A DNA stretch of 58,738 nucleotides. It comes from Pseudomonas fluorescens (lineage in GTDB: Bacteria; Pseudomonadota; Gammaproteobacteria; Pseudomonadales; Pseudomonadaceae). The notes under the pieces are model-generated. The model was given only the letters and a program-made list of their open reading frames with translations, was not told the origin of the DNA and did no database searches. Positions within the stretch are counted from its first letter, which is position 1. Each line of letters starts with the position of its first letter. The translations under genes were made by a program, and so were the position numbers. Below, in pieces: positions 42,455-52,097 of the stretch. The stretch is from contig NZ_VCNJ01000033.1 in assembly GCF_005938625.1 (NCBI RefSeq), forward strand, positions 1 through 58,738. Reading direction: 5' to 3'.

Positions 42455-43575
42455 TAAGCGTGCTCCGCCAGAATCACATCGGCCGCGTGCTGCGGCATGC
42501 TGTAGAGGTCGGCCGTCTCGGCGAAGGCCAGACCATTGCGGCTCCAGGCCGCGCGTGCAGCGTCATCATTCAACATTTCAGTCAGGTATTGCGTCAGCTG
42601 CGCCTGATCAAACGGCTCGTCCAGCACTCGCCCGGCGTCCGCCTCAGCGATGTAATGGGCGTAACCGCAGACCGCGCTGACCAGCACCGGCAATCCGGCG
42701 ACCAGCGCTTCCAGCAACACCGTGCCGGTATTTTCGTTGTACGCCGGATGGATCAACAGATCGGCGCCAAGCAGGAAACGCGGGATATCGCTGCGCCCCT
42801 TGAGGAACGTCACGTTGTCGCCCAGACCCAAAGTTGCACTCTGCATCTGGAACAATTTGGGGTCATCCTGGCCAATTACAAACAGCCGGGTGCGTTTCTT
42901 CAGCTCAGCGGGCAATGCGGCCAGCGCTTTCAGGCTGCGATCAACGCCCTTGGTTTTGAAGCCGGAGCCGATCTGCACCAGCAGCAGCTCGTCGTCCTTC
43001 AGATTGAATTCAGCACGGAAGCCGGCGCGGATTTCATCGGCGTCCGCTGGACGGCGACGATCCTGAGCGATGCCCGGTGGCAGCAGATGGAAACGCTCGA
43101 TCGGCGTGTCGTAATGCTTGATGAACAGCGGTTGCTGCACTTCGGAAATCATCAGCACTTCGGTCTTCGCATCTTTGGCGAACACCGCGCGCTCGTACTC
43201 GGCGAAGTGGCGATAACGGCCCCAGCGGCGGTACAGCGAATTGCGCAGGTTCTGCGCCTTGTCTTCGAAGCAGCCATCGGCGGCGTAATAGACGTCCAGC
43301 CCCGGCATCTTGTTGAAGCCGATCAGGCGATCGACCGGGCGCTTGGCCAGATCCGCTTCCATCCATGCGCTGAGTTTTTCATTGCGACGATGGTTGAAGA
43401 ACGCCTTGACCGGCGCCACCAGCACCTCGAAACCGGGCGGCACGTCGCCTTCCCAGATCAGTGTGTAGACGCGAATCTGATGCCCGCGTTTCTGGCATTC
43501 GAGGGCGATGCGCATGAAATCGCGCTGCAAACCACCGAACGGGAAATATTTGTACAGGACGAATGCCAATTGCAT
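42454..43575 (-). CDS. waaG: LPS core UDP-glucose:(heptosyl) alpha-1,3-glycosyltransferase WaaG
   Basis: A 373-aa GT-B enzyme (GT4). The N-terminal acceptor domain starts MQLAFVLYKYFPFGGLQRDF, and the C-terminal domain carries IGSGFKTKGVDRSL and the donor site HPAYNENTGTVLLEALVAG with EX7E spacing. WaaG adds the first outer-core hexose (GalN in Pseudomonas) to heptose II. The start at 43575 gives the typical size and shares a base with the waaC stop. A 25-residue upstream extension is not supported. Confidence 0.95.
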   Translation of the reverse strand: MQLAFVLYKYFPFGGLQRDFMRIALECQKRGHQIRVYTLIWEGDVPPGFEVLVAPVKAFFNHRRNEKLSAWMEADLAKRPVDRLIGFNKMPGLDVYYAADGCFEDKAQNLRNSLYRRWGRYRHFAEYERAVFAKDAKTEVLMISEVQQPLFIKHYDTPIERFHLLPPGIAQDRRRPADADEIRAGFRAEFNLKDDELLLVQIGSGFKTKGVDRSLKALAALPAELKKRTRLFVIGQDDPKLFQMQSATLGLGDNVTFLKGRSDIPRFLLGADLLIHPAYNENTGTVLLEALVAGLPVLVSAVCGYAHYIAEADAGRVLDEPFDQAQLTQYLTEMLNDDAARAAWSRNGLAFAETADLYSMPQHAADVILAEHA

Positions 43576-44636
43576 CAGCGCAGCTCCTCGGCCATTAACA
43601 ACGTGCTCAGTCGGCTGGCGACACGCTCGGGGTTCAGTCGCGTGAAGCACAGCGGCTGTTCACGCTTCAGGTCAAACTGACGGGCATCCTGCGCGGTCGG
43701 TTGATAGGTACATTTCTTTTGCAGGCAAGGTGCGCACGGGAAGTCGCTGGCCAAGTGAATCTGCAACTTGCCGTAAGCGCCGGTCAGGCCCGGATTGGTC
43801 GGACCGAACAGCGAAATGGTCGGCACATCCAGCGCCGCAGCCAAGTGGCCGAGACCGGTGTCCACCGCGACGCAGGCTTGCGCCCCGGCGAGAACCTTGC
43901 CGACGCCGGCCAGATTGAGTTTCGGCAGCACTTCGGCGTGTTTGAAACCGGCGGCGATGCGTTCGGCGCGGGCCTTCTCCTGCGGGTTGCCCCACGGCAG
44001 CTTGACGCCGACGCCGAGATAACCGACGCGTTCGGTCAGTTCACGCCAGTAGGCTTCCGGCCAGTGTTTGGTGTCCCAAGTAGTGCCATGCAGGAACACC
44101 ACAAAGGCGTTTTTGCGCGGCAGCTCGACCAGACGTTCGACGTTGAGGCCGTAATCGCCCAAGCCTTTTGGCAGGTCGTAACCGAGGGCGATGGCGAACA
44201 ACTGCCGCACGCGCTCAACGGCGTGTTGACCACGGGCCACGGCCAGTTTTCGGTCGTAGAAACGCGAAGCCATCGGCTCGCGGGCCGAACCTTTGTCGAG
44301 ACCGGCCACCGGCGCTTTGACGTAGCGGGTCAGCCAGGCGCTTTTCAGCAAGCCTTGAGCGTCGATGACCAAATCGTATTTGTTGGCGCGCACGCTTTGC
44401 TTGAAGCGTTTCCACTCGCCGCTGGTGATGGTTTTCCAGATGTTTTTACGCCAGCGACGGATCGCCACCGGAATCACTTTGCCAACGGCCGGGTGCCAGG
44501 TCGGGATCTCGGCAAAGCCTTCTTCCACCACCCAGTCGAACTTGATCCCGGGGATGGCCCGGGCGGCGTCGGTCAGCGCCGGCAACGCATGAATCACGTC
44601 GCCCAGCGATGAAGTCTTGATCAACAGTACCCGCAA
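43575..44636 (-). CDS. waaC: ADP-heptose:LPS heptosyltransferase I
   Basis: WaaC adds the first heptose to Kdo. The 353-aa GT9 enzyme starts RVLLIKTSSLGDVIHALPA at a TTG (44636), one base after the waaF stop. GAGG lies about 8-10 bases upstream, and the upstream extension is poor. Acceptor and donor motifs are FVVFLHGTTWDTKHWP and VAVDTGLGHLAAAL. It shares its last base with the waaG start, so it is tightly coupled. Confidence 0.95.
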   Translation of the reverse strand: MRVLLIKTSSLGDVIHALPALTDAARAIPGIKFDWVVEEGFAEIPTWHPAVGKVIPVAIRRWRKNIWKTITSGEWKRFKQSVRANKYDLVIDAQGLLKSAWLTRYVKAPVAGLDKGSAREPMASRFYDRKLAVARGQHAVERVRQLFAIALGYDLPKGLGDYGLNVERLVELPRKNAFVVFLHGTTWDTKHWPEAYWRELTERVGYLGVGVKLPWGNPQEKARAERIAAGFKHAEVLPKLNLAGVGKVLAGAQACVAVDTGLGHLAAALDVPTISLFGPTNPGLTGAYGKLQIHLASDFPCAPCLQKKCTYQPTAQDARQFDLKREQPLCFTRLNPERVASRLSTLLMAEELR

Positions 44637-44637
44637 C

Positions 44638-45672
44638 TTAATGAACCTCGACCACAGAGCCCTGCAACTTCTGCAAGGCATCGTTGACCGCGTTCGGCAT
44701 CAGCTGGCGCAGGCAGTTGTAATGGCCGAAGCGGCAGGTACGGTCGAAACACGGGCTGCAATCGAGGCCCAGACGTACCACTTCGACGTGCTCGGCCAGC
44801 GGCGGGGTGAAGCCCGGCGAAGTCGAGCCGTAGACGGCGACCAGTGGGCGGTTCAGCGCGGCGGCCACATGCATCAGGCCGGAATCGTTGGAGACCACCG
44901 CGTCAGCGCAGGACATCAGGTCGATGGCTTCAGCCAGCGAGGTGCCGCCGCTGAGGTTGACCGATTCTTCGCGCAGGCCCGGGATCAGCCGTGCGCGGAT
45001 GTCTTCACCGACCGCGTGATCGTTTTTCGAACCGAACAGCCACACCTGCCAGCCTTCACGTATGCGCGCTTCGGCGACTTTGGCGTAGTGCTCGGACGGC
45101 CAACGCTTGGACTCGCCGAACTCGGCGCCCGGGCACAGGGCCAACACCGGGCGATCGAGGCTCAGGCCGAATTTGGCCAGCGCCGCTTCGCGGGTGACCG
45201 GATCAATTTGCAGGCTCGGGCGCGGATACGGCTTCGGCAGCTCGGCATTGGCTTCATAGGCCAAGGCCATGAAGCGCTCGATCATCAGCGGGTAGCGTTC
45301 TTTATCCAGGGTGCGCACATCATTGAGCAAGCCGTAGCGGAACTCACCACGCCAGCCGGTGCGTTTCGGGATGCCGGCGAAAAACGGCACCAGCGCCGAC
45401 TTCAGCGAGTTGGGCAGCAGGATCGCCTGATCGTACTGGCCGCGCAGTGATTTGCCGATGCGCCGACGTGTCGCCAGTTCCAGCGCGCCGTGGCCGAGCG
45501 GGAAGCTCAAGGCCTTGCGCACTTCGGGCATGCGCTCAAGGATCGGCCGGCTCCACTCGGGAGCCAGCACGTCGATTTCGCACTGTGGGTGGCGCTGCTT
45601 GAGACACTGAAACAGTGTCTGCGCCATCACCATGTCACCGACCCAACTGGGCCCAACGATCAAAATATTCAT
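44638..45672 (-). CDS. waaF: ADP-heptose:LPS heptosyltransferase II
   Basis: WaaF adds the second heptose. The 344-aa GT9 protein begins MNILIVGPSWVGDMVMAQ and has LALCPGAEFGESKRWP and VVSNDSGLMHVAAALNRP, the donor site. Start 45672 gives the conserved N-terminus. It is the first gene of the core operon; upstream lies a repeat-rich gap of 445 bases up to glnE. Confidence 0.96.
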   Translation of the reverse strand: MNILIVGPSWVGDMVMAQTLFQCLKQRHPQCEIDVLAPEWSRPILERMPEVRKALSFPLGHGALELATRRRIGKSLRGQYDQAILLPNSLKSALVPFFAGIPKRTGWRGEFRYGLLNDVRTLDKERYPLMIERFMALAYEANAELPKPYPRPSLQIDPVTREAALAKFGLSLDRPVLALCPGAEFGESKRWPSEHYAKVAEARIREGWQVWLFGSKNDHAVGEDIRARLIPGLREESVNLSGGTSLAEAIDLMSCADAVVSNDSGLMHVAAALNRPLVAVYGSTSPGFTPPLAEHVEVVRLGLDCSPCFDRTCRFGHYNCLRQLMPNAVNDALQKLQGSVVEVH

Positions 45673-45755
45673 GTGGTTTCCAAAAACGAACCGGGGAGGC
45701 ATTTACGCCTCCCCGCCTCGAGAATCACTGAGGAAGCGGCACTGCTGGCGATGGG

Positions 45756-46117
45756 TCATTACCTTCAACATGACTGTCGACTGTCACTCCGCTATCGCGA
45801 GCAGGCTCGCTCCCACATTGTTTTGCATCTGTTCACATATCTGCGACTCAGCGCAGATCCATTGTAGGAGTGAGCCTGCTCGCGATGGGGTCGTTACCTT
45901 CAACATGACTGTCGACTGTTACTCCGCTATCGCTGGCAAGCCAGCTCCCACAGGTTTTTGCATCTGTCCACATATCTGCGACTCACCGCAGATCACTCTG
46001 GGAGCGAGCCTGCTCGCGAAGGGATCGTTACATTCGACATTGTTGTCGTCTGATACTCCGCTATCGCGAGCAGGCGAAGGCCTACAGGGTTTTGCATTCA
46101 TTCACACATCTGCGACT
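45756..46117. repeat. Tandem 134-bp repeat carrying REP arms, ending in glnE
   Basis: About 2.7 units: 45756-45890, 45891-46024 and a shortened 46025-46117. Each starts TC(A/G)TTAC(C/A)TTC and contains CTCCGCTATCGC, a REP arm, TTGCATCTGTTCACATA-like sequence and CTGCGACTCA. Unit 1 holds two inverted REP arms (GCGAGCAGGCTCGCTCCCAC and GTAGGAGTGAGCCTGCTCGC). The final CTGCGACTCAGC of unit 3 includes the stop codon of glnE. No gene is seen in this 445-base gap. Confidence 0.8.
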
Positions 46118-49056
46118 CAGCTTAGCCCCATCTCTTTCCAGATCCGCAAAACCTGCCGGCGTTCTTCGGCAAACTGGTCGCCCGATATCACCCCGGCGTC
46201 CTTCTGCAAGGCCTGCCGGTGGGCGGCGGAGCGGTAGGCTTTATAGGCCTCGCGCAACAGGCTGGCGTCTTCGGCAGGCATCAGCCCTTCGTGTTCCAGC
46301 TCTTCCAGAATGCGGATGTTATCGGTCCAGCGCAGCAGTGGCGGATGGCTTTGTGACCACGCCAGAGCCGCGTATTGCACCATAAATTCAATATCGACGA
46401 TACCACCGGCGTCCTGCTTGAGGTCGAACGGCGCCGAGGCGTCGAAAGCATTTGCTGCCGTCCCGGCTGCGGTGCTCTTGGTGCCGAGGTTGTCGCGCAT
46501 CTTCGCGCGCATCTCGCTGACTTCCTGTTGCAACTTCGCCAGATCACGCGCCTTGCCCAGCACCTGGGCGCGAACCTTCTCGAACGCCTGACCGACATCC
46601 TGACTGCCGACCAGCACTCGCGCGCGAACCAAGGCCTGATGCTCCCACGTCCAGGCTTCATTTTCCTGATAGCGGGCAAACGCGCCGAGCGAACTCACCA
46701 ATAGCCCCGAAGCACCGGACGGCCGCAGACGCATATCCACTTCATAGAGCTGACCCGAGTTGGTCTGCGCCGTCAGCAAGTGAATTATGCGCTGCCCCAG
46801 CCGCGTGAAGAACTGCGCGCCATCGATCGACTTCGGCCCGTCGGTTTCCGCCTGTGGATCGCCGTCGTGGATAAACACCAGATCGAGATCGGAACCATGC
46901 CCCAGCTCCAGACCGCCGACTTTGCCATAACCGACAATGATGAAACCTGGATCGCACAAGGTGCCGTCGGTGCGCAGCGGCGTGCCGTACTTGGCCACAG
47001 TCTGGCGCCAGGCCAGGGCCAGCACTTGCTCGAGAATCGCCTCGGCCAGCCAGGTCAGATAATCGCTGACTTTCATCAGCGGCAGGCTGCCGGCAATTTC
47101 CGAGGCGGCGACGCGCAAGCGGTGCGCCAGCTTGAAATGGCGCAGGGCTTCCATTTGTTGTTCGAGATCGTCCTCGGGAATCCGCGTCAGCCGCTCGCGC
47201 AATTCAGCCGCCAGCTCCGGCGCCAGCGGCGGTTTGAACAGTCGACCTTCGTTAAGCAATTCATCAAGCAGCAGCGGGAAGCGAGTGATCTGCTCAGCGA
47301 TCCACGGACTCGCCGCGCACAACGTCAGCAGGCGTCGCAAGGCACTGGGGTTTTCTGTCAGCAAGACCAGATAAGCCGAACGCCGGGCCACCGCTTCAAC
47401 CAGCGGCAGCACGCGCTCAAGCACCAGGTCCGGGTTGGCGTGTTCCACAGCCTGAGCGAGCAGACGCGGAATAAAGGCATCGAGACGCTCACGCCCCAGC
47501 CGCTGCATCGCGCGCAATTGCGGGCTGCTGCGCAATCCGGCCAACGCTTTCAGGGCTTTGCTGGCATCGGCAAAACCGCCCTCCTCCAGCTGACGGCACG
47601 CCGCCTCTTCGTCCTGCGCCTCTTCCCACAGCGGTAGCCATTCACCACCAACCACCACTTCACTTTCGGCGCCTTCATCCTCATCGGGATCGGCAATCAC
47701 TTGCGCGAAGTGCCAAGCCACACGACCGCGCCAGAACATCAGTTTCTCGTGGAAGCTGTCCCAGTCAGCGAACCCGAGCATGAAGGCGATGCGCGCCTGA
47801 TCCTGCGCGCCATCCGGCAGCATCTGGGTCTGGCGGTCGGCGATCGCCTGAATCGCGTGCTCGGTGTAACGGAGAAATTCGTAGCCCTCGCGCAACTCGC
47901 TGATCACCGCCGGCGGCAGATAACCCTGCCCTTCCAGCGTACTCAGCACCTTTAATAGAGGACGTTGTTGCAGACTCAAGTCGCGACCACCGTGGATCAA
48001 CTGAAAGGCCTGAGCAATGAACTCGACCTCGCGGATACCGCCGGAGCCCAGCTTGATGTTGTCGGCCATGCCCTTACGCCGCACTTCCTGCTGGATCAGC
48101 TGCTTCATGGTGCGCAGCGCTTCGATCGCCGAGAAGTCGAGGTAACGTCGGTAAACGAACGGCCGCAGCATGTCGAGCAACTGCGCGCCCGCGACCTGAT
48201 CGCCGGCCACCACTCGCGCCTTGATCATCGCGTAGCGTTCCCAGTCACGGCCCTGATCCTGGTAATACTGCTCCAGCGCATTGAAGCTCAGCACCAGCGC
48301 GCCGGACGAGCCGTACGGGCGCAGGCGCATATCGACACGGAAGACGAAACCATCGACCGTCATTGGATCGAGCGCCTTGATCAGGCGCTGGCCGAGACGA
48401 ATGAAGAATTCCTGATTATCCAGCGAGCGCTTCACGCCGACGGTTTCGCCGCCCTCGGGGTAGGCGAAGATCAGATCGATATCCGAAGACAGGTTCAACT
48501 CGACGGCGCCGAGCTTGCCCATGCCGAGGATGACCATTTGCTGCGGCTCACCGCTGCGGCGGCCGGTCGGCGTGCCGAACTGTTCGCAATGGCGGCTGTA
48601 CAACCATTGATAAGCCTGGTCGATGGTGGCGTCGGCCATGTCCGAGAGATCACGGCAGGTCTGCACCAGATCGGCCTGGCGGGTGAGATCGCGCCAGATG
48701 ATCCGCACTTGGTGGCGGGCGCGCTGGCGACGCAGGGCGCGACCGAGTTCCTCTTCGGTTTGCGCGGCGTTCACCGCGGCGGCAATCTGCGCACACAATT
48801 CACCCGGCGCAAAGGCCCGGTCGAGTTCGCCGGACTGCACCAGCGTGAGCAACATCAAAGGGTCACGAACGCTCTGTTCAATGACGAATTCGCTGGCGGC
48901 GGTGACGCGGGCGAACTGCGCCCAGCGCTCTGGCGTCCAGTTCACCAAGCCATGATCGTCTTCCAGCGCGGCGACGGCCGTACGGAACGACTGCTCGGAT
49001 CGAGTGACCAACGGCAGGAGAATGGCGGGCAGTTCGGCAAGCACGGGCAGGGTCAT
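46117..49056 (-). CDS. glnE: Bifunctional glutamine synthetase adenylyltransferase/adenylyl-removing enzyme
   Basis: GlnE adenylylates and deadenylylates glutamine synthetase in response to PII and glutamine. The 979-aa protein has two nucleotidyltransferase domains. The N-terminal removing domain has MGKLGAVELNLSSDIDLIFA near residue 173-195; the C-terminal adenylylating domain has YGKVGGLELGHGSDLDLVF near 705. A helical linker joins them. The ATG at 49056 is divergent from aceE, with 384 bases between them. Its 3' end lies in a tandem repeat. Confidence 0.96.
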   Translation of the reverse strand: MTLPVLAELPAILLPLVTRSEQSFRTAVAALEDDHGLVNWTPERWAQFARVTAASEFVIEQSVRDPLMLLTLVQSGELDRAFAPGELCAQIAAAVNAAQTEEELGRALRRQRARHQVRIIWRDLTRQADLVQTCRDLSDMADATIDQAYQWLYSRHCEQFGTPTGRRSGEPQQMVILGMGKLGAVELNLSSDIDLIFAYPEGGETVGVKRSLDNQEFFIRLGQRLIKALDPMTVDGFVFRVDMRLRPYGSSGALVLSFNALEQYYQDQGRDWERYAMIKARVVAGDQVAGAQLLDMLRPFVYRRYLDFSAIEALRTMKQLIQQEVRRKGMADNIKLGSGGIREVEFIAQAFQLIHGGRDLSLQQRPLLKVLSTLEGQGYLPPAVISELREGYEFLRYTEHAIQAIADRQTQMLPDGAQDQARIAFMLGFADWDSFHEKLMFWRGRVAWHFAQVIADPDEDEGAESEVVVGGEWLPLWEEAQDEEAACRQLEEGGFADASKALKALAGLRSSPQLRAMQRLGRERLDAFIPRLLAQAVEHANPDLVLERVLPLVEAVARRSAYLVLLTENPSALRRLLTLCAASPWIAEQITRFPLLLDELLNEGRLFKPPLAPELAAELRERLTRIPEDDLEQQMEALRHFKLAHRLRVAASEIAGSLPLMKVSDYLTWLAEAILEQVLALAWRQTVAKYGTPLRTDGTLCDPGFIIVGYGKVGGLELGHGSDLDLVFIHDGDPQAETDGPKSIDGAQFFTRLGQRIIHLLTAQTNSGQLYEVDMRLRPSGASGLLVSSLGAFARYQENEAWTWEHQALVRARVLVGSQDVGQAFEKVRAQVLGKARDLAKLQQEVSEMRAKMRDNLGTKSTAAGTAANAFDASAPFDLKQDAGGIVDIEFMVQYAALAWSQSHPPLLRWTDNIRILEELEHEGLMPAEDASLLREAYKAYRSAAHRQALQKDAGVISGDQFAEERRQVLRIWKEMGLS

Positions 49057-49263
49057 GGTCTATCCTTGATCGGCGTGTAAATGGCCGCTTGTAGTGATTG
49101 GTGAAAACCCGCTACCCGGAGGACTGTCGAACAAAAGTTAGAAATAGCTGAAATTTCTTTCTCTTTGGCAGCGAACATCAAAGTTTCACCTTTTTCAGAT
49201 GGCAAAAGACCAACCTTAACGATTATTCTCACAACGCAGCCGGAGGCCACAAGCCATTCTTCT

Positions 49264-49276
49264 GTAGTTTTACTAC
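49264..49276. promoter_or_regulatory. GntR-type operator candidate O1, aceE promoter region
   Basis: GTAGTTTTACTAC is a 5-3-5 dyad fitting TNGTNNNACNA, the core of FadR/PdhR-subfamily GntR sites (E. coli PdhR uses TGGTnnnACCA). It lies 165-177 bases before aceE. A TATACA box, a possible -10, starts 6 bases after it at 49282. The rest of the 384-base gap, from the glnE start to this site, shows no gene. Confidence 0.55.
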
Positions 49277-49315
49277 TCGTCTATACATTCGAAAGGCTGA
49301 AATGCCGGAAGATTT

Positions 49316-49328
49316 GTAGTAAAACTAC
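49316..49328. promoter_or_regulatory. GntR-type operator candidate O2, aceE promoter region
   Basis: GTAGTAAAACTAC is the exact reverse complement of O1 (14 bases with the flanking A) and is itself the same 5-3-5 dyad. Dyad centres are 52 bases apart, about five helical turns, so a dimer on each could cooperate. It lies 113-125 bases before the aceE start. Confidence 0.55.
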
Positions 49329-49440
49329 ACGCCGCCGGAACAACCTATCGGCAATCCAAGAATTTTAAATCGTCTGCCCACAAGGCCAGTCGCAAACTCA
49401 GGCAACCGATTCTGGAAGCCTTTCCGCCCTGGAGCAAGCC

Positions 49441-52086
49441 ATGCAAGACCTCGATCCCGTCGAAACCCAGGAATGGCTGGACGCCCTGGAATCGGTTCTC
49501 GACAAAGAAGGCGAAGACCGTGCTCACTATCTGATGACCCGTATGGGTGAACTGGCAACCCGCAGCGGTTCGCAGCTCCCTTACGCCATCACCACGCCTT
49601 ACCGCAACACCATCCCGGTAACCCACGAAGCACGCATGCCTGGCGACCTGTTCATGGAACGCCGCATTCGCTCGCTGGTACGCTGGAACGCGATGGCCAT
49701 GGTAATGCGTACGAACCTGAAAGATTCTGACCTGGGTGGTCACATCTCCAGCTTCGCTTCCAGTGCGACCCTGTATGACATCGGCTTCAACTACTTCTTC
49801 CAGGCCCCGACCGACGAACACGGCGGCGACCTGATCTACTTCCAGGGCCACACCTCGCCAGGCGTTTACGCCCGTGCATTCATGGAAGGCCGCATCACCG
49901 AAGACCAGATGAACAACTTCCGCCAGGAAGTCGACGGTCAGGGCCTGTCGTCCTACCCGCACCCTTGGCTGATGCCTGACTTCTGGCAGTTCCCGACCGT
50001 ATCGATGGGTCTGGGTCCGATCCAGGCGATCTACCAGGCACGCTTCATGAAGTACCTGGAACACCGTGGCTTCATCCAGCCGGGCAAACAGAAAGTCTGG
50101 TGCTTCCTGGGCGACGGCGAGTGCGACGAGCCGGAATCCCTGGGCGCGATCTCCCTGGCCGGCCGCGAGAAGCTGGACAACCTGATCTTCGTCATCAACT
50201 GCAACCTGCAGCGCCTCGACGGCCCGGTTCGCGGCAACGGCAAGATCATCCAGGAACTCGAAGGCGTGTTCCGTGGTGCTCAGTGGAACGTGACCAAAGT
50301 CATCTGGGGCCGTTTCTGGGACCCACTGCTGGCCAAAGACGTCGACGGCATCCTGCAACGTCGCATGGACGAAGTCATCGACGGCGAGTACCAGAACTAC
50401 AAAGCCAAAGACGGCGCGTTCGTCCGTGAGCACTTCTTCAACACGCCAGAACTCAAGGCGATGGTTGCTGATCTGTCCGACGACGAGATCTGGAAACTCA
50501 ACCGTGGCGGCCACGACCCGTACAAGGTCTACGCGGCGTACCACGAAGCGGTCAACCACAAAGAACAACCGACCGTCATCCTCGCCAAGACCATCAAAGG
50601 TTATGGCACCGGTGCCGGCGAAGCGAAAAACACTGCGCACAACACCAAGAAAGTCGATGTCGACAGCCTGAAGTTGTTCCGCGATCGCTTCGACATCCCG
50701 GTCAAGGACGAAGAGCTGGAGAACCTGCCGTTCTTCAAGCCAGAGCCAAACAGCGCCGAAGCCCGCTACCTCAGCGAGCGTCGCACTGCACTGGGCGGTT
50801 TCGTACCTCAGCGCCGCGCACAAAGCTTCAGCGTGCCGACGCCGGATCTGGACACCCTCAAGGCAATTCTTGACGGTTCCGGCGACCGTGAAATTTCCAC
50901 CACCATGGCCTTCGTGCGGATCCTCGCGCAACTGGTCAAGGACAAGGAAATCGGCCCGCGCATCGTTCCGATCATCCCGGACGAAGCCCGTACCTTCGGT
51001 ATGGAAGGCATGTTCCGCCAGCTCGGCATCTACTCGTCCGTCGGCCAGCTCTACGAGCCAGTCGATAAAGACCAGGTGATGTTCTACAAGGAAGACCAGA
51101 AAGGTCAGATCCTTGAAGAAGGCATCAACGAAGCAGGCGCCATGAGCTCCTTCATCGCTGCCGGTACTTCGTACTCCAGCCACAACCAGCCGATGCTGCC
51201 GTTCTACATCTTCTACTCGATGTTCGGCTTCCAGCGGATTGGCGACCTGGCCTGGGCTGCCGGCGACAGCCGTACCCGTGGCTTCCTGATCGGCGGCACC
51301 GCCGGCCGGACCACCCTGAACGGTGAAGGTCTGCAACACGAAGACGGTCACAGCCACCTGCTGGCCGCGACCATCCCGAACTGCCGCACCTACGATCCAA
51401 CCTACGGCTACGAGCTGGCGGTGATCATTCAGGACGGCATGAAGAAGATGACCGAAGAGCAACAGGACATCTTCTACTACATCACCGTGATGAACGAGTC
51501 GTACCAGCAGCCAGCCATGCCGGCCGGTGCCGAAGAAGGCATCAAGAAAGGCATGTACCTGCTCGAAGAAGACACCCGCGATGCGGCGCACCACGTACAG
51601 CTGATGGGCTCCGGCACCATCCTGCGTGAAGTCCGTGAAGCGGCGAAGATTCTGCGTGAAGAGTTCAACGTTGGCGCTGACGTCTGGAGCGTTACCAGCT
51701 TCAACGAACTGCGTCGCGACGGCCTCGCTGTCGAGCGCAGCAACCGTCTGAAGCCGGGGCAGAAGCCTAAGCTGAGCTACGTCGAAGAGTGCCTGAACGG
51801 CCGTAAAGGTCCGGTCATCGCCTCTACCGACTACATGAAACTGTTCGCCGAGCAGATCCGTCAGTGGGTACCGTCGAAGGAATTCAAAGTCCTCGGCACC
51901 GACGGTTTCGGCCGCAGCGACAGCCGCAAGAAACTGCGTCATTTCTTCGAAGTCGACCGTCATTTCGTGGTGTTGGCAGCCCTGGAAGCACTGGCTGACC
52001 GTGGTGATATCGAACCTAAAGTCGTGGCTGAGGCCATCGTCAAGTTCGGCATCGACCCGGAAAAACGCAACCCACTGGACTGCTGA
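49441..52086 (+). CDS. aceE: Pyruvate dehydrogenase E1 component, homodimeric type
   Basis: AceE decarboxylates pyruvate with thiamine diphosphate and passes the acetyl group to AceF. At 881 aa it is a normal length for the homodimeric Gram-negative E1. The N-terminus is MQDLDPVETQEWLDAL. The TPP motif is GDGECDEPES near residue 222 with the distal NCNLQRLDG. The middle domain has GRTTLNGEGLQHEDGHS, and a transketolase C-domain follows. aceF begins 11 bases after the stop. Thus aceE-aceF is an operon, presumably controlled by the dyads upstream. Confidence 0.98.
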   Translation: MQDLDPVETQEWLDALESVLDKEGEDRAHYLMTRMGELATRSGSQLPYAITTPYRNTIPVTHEARMPGDLFMERRIRSLVRWNAMAMVMRTNLKDSDLGGHISSFASSATLYDIGFNYFFQAPTDEHGGDLIYFQGHTSPGVYARAFMEGRITEDQMNNFRQEVDGQGLSSYPHPWLMPDFWQFPTVSMGLGPIQAIYQARFMKYLEHRGFIQPGKQKVWCFLGDGECDEPESLGAISLAGREKLDNLIFVINCNLQRLDGPVRGNGKIIQELEGVFRGAQWNVTKVIWGRFWDPLLAKDVDGILQRRMDEVIDGEYQNYKAKDGAFVREHFFNTPELKAMVADLSDDEIWKLNRGGHDPYKVYAAYHEAVNHKEQPTVILAKTIKGYGTGAGEAKNTAHNTKKVDVDSLKLFRDRFDIPVKDEELENLPFFKPEPNSAEARYLSERRTALGGFVPQRRAQSFSVPTPDLDTLKAILDGSGDREISTTMAFVRILAQLVKDKEIGPRIVPIIPDEARTFGMEGMFRQLGIYSSVGQLYEPVDKDQVMFYKEDQKGQILEEGINEAGAMSSFIAAGTSYSSHNQPMLPFYIFYSMFGFQRIGDLAWAAGDSRTRGFLIGGTAGRTTLNGEGLQHEDGHSHLLAATIPNCRTYDPTYGYELAVIIQDGMKKMTEEQQDIFYYITVMNESYQQPAMPAGAEEGIKKGMYLLEEDTRDAAHHVQLMGSGTILREVREAAKILREEFNVGADVWSVTSFNELRRDGLAVERSNRLKPGQKPKLSYVEECLNGRKGPVIASTDYMKLFAEQIRQWVPSKEFKVLGTDGFGRSDSRKKLRHFFEVDRHFVVLAALEALADRGDIEPKVVAEAIVKFGIDPEKRNPLDC

Positions 52087-52097
52087 GGAGACATTTT

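Noticed and set aside
45756..46117. CRISPR array or small RNA cluster
   Set aside because: Units are 134 bp with no constant short repeat and unique spacer pattern. They carry REP arms.
49345..51963. Long minus-strand open frame (872 aa) opposite aceE
   Set aside because: It mirrors the codon bias of aceE on the other strand, has no recognisable domain and no ribosome site. It is a GC-rich shadow.
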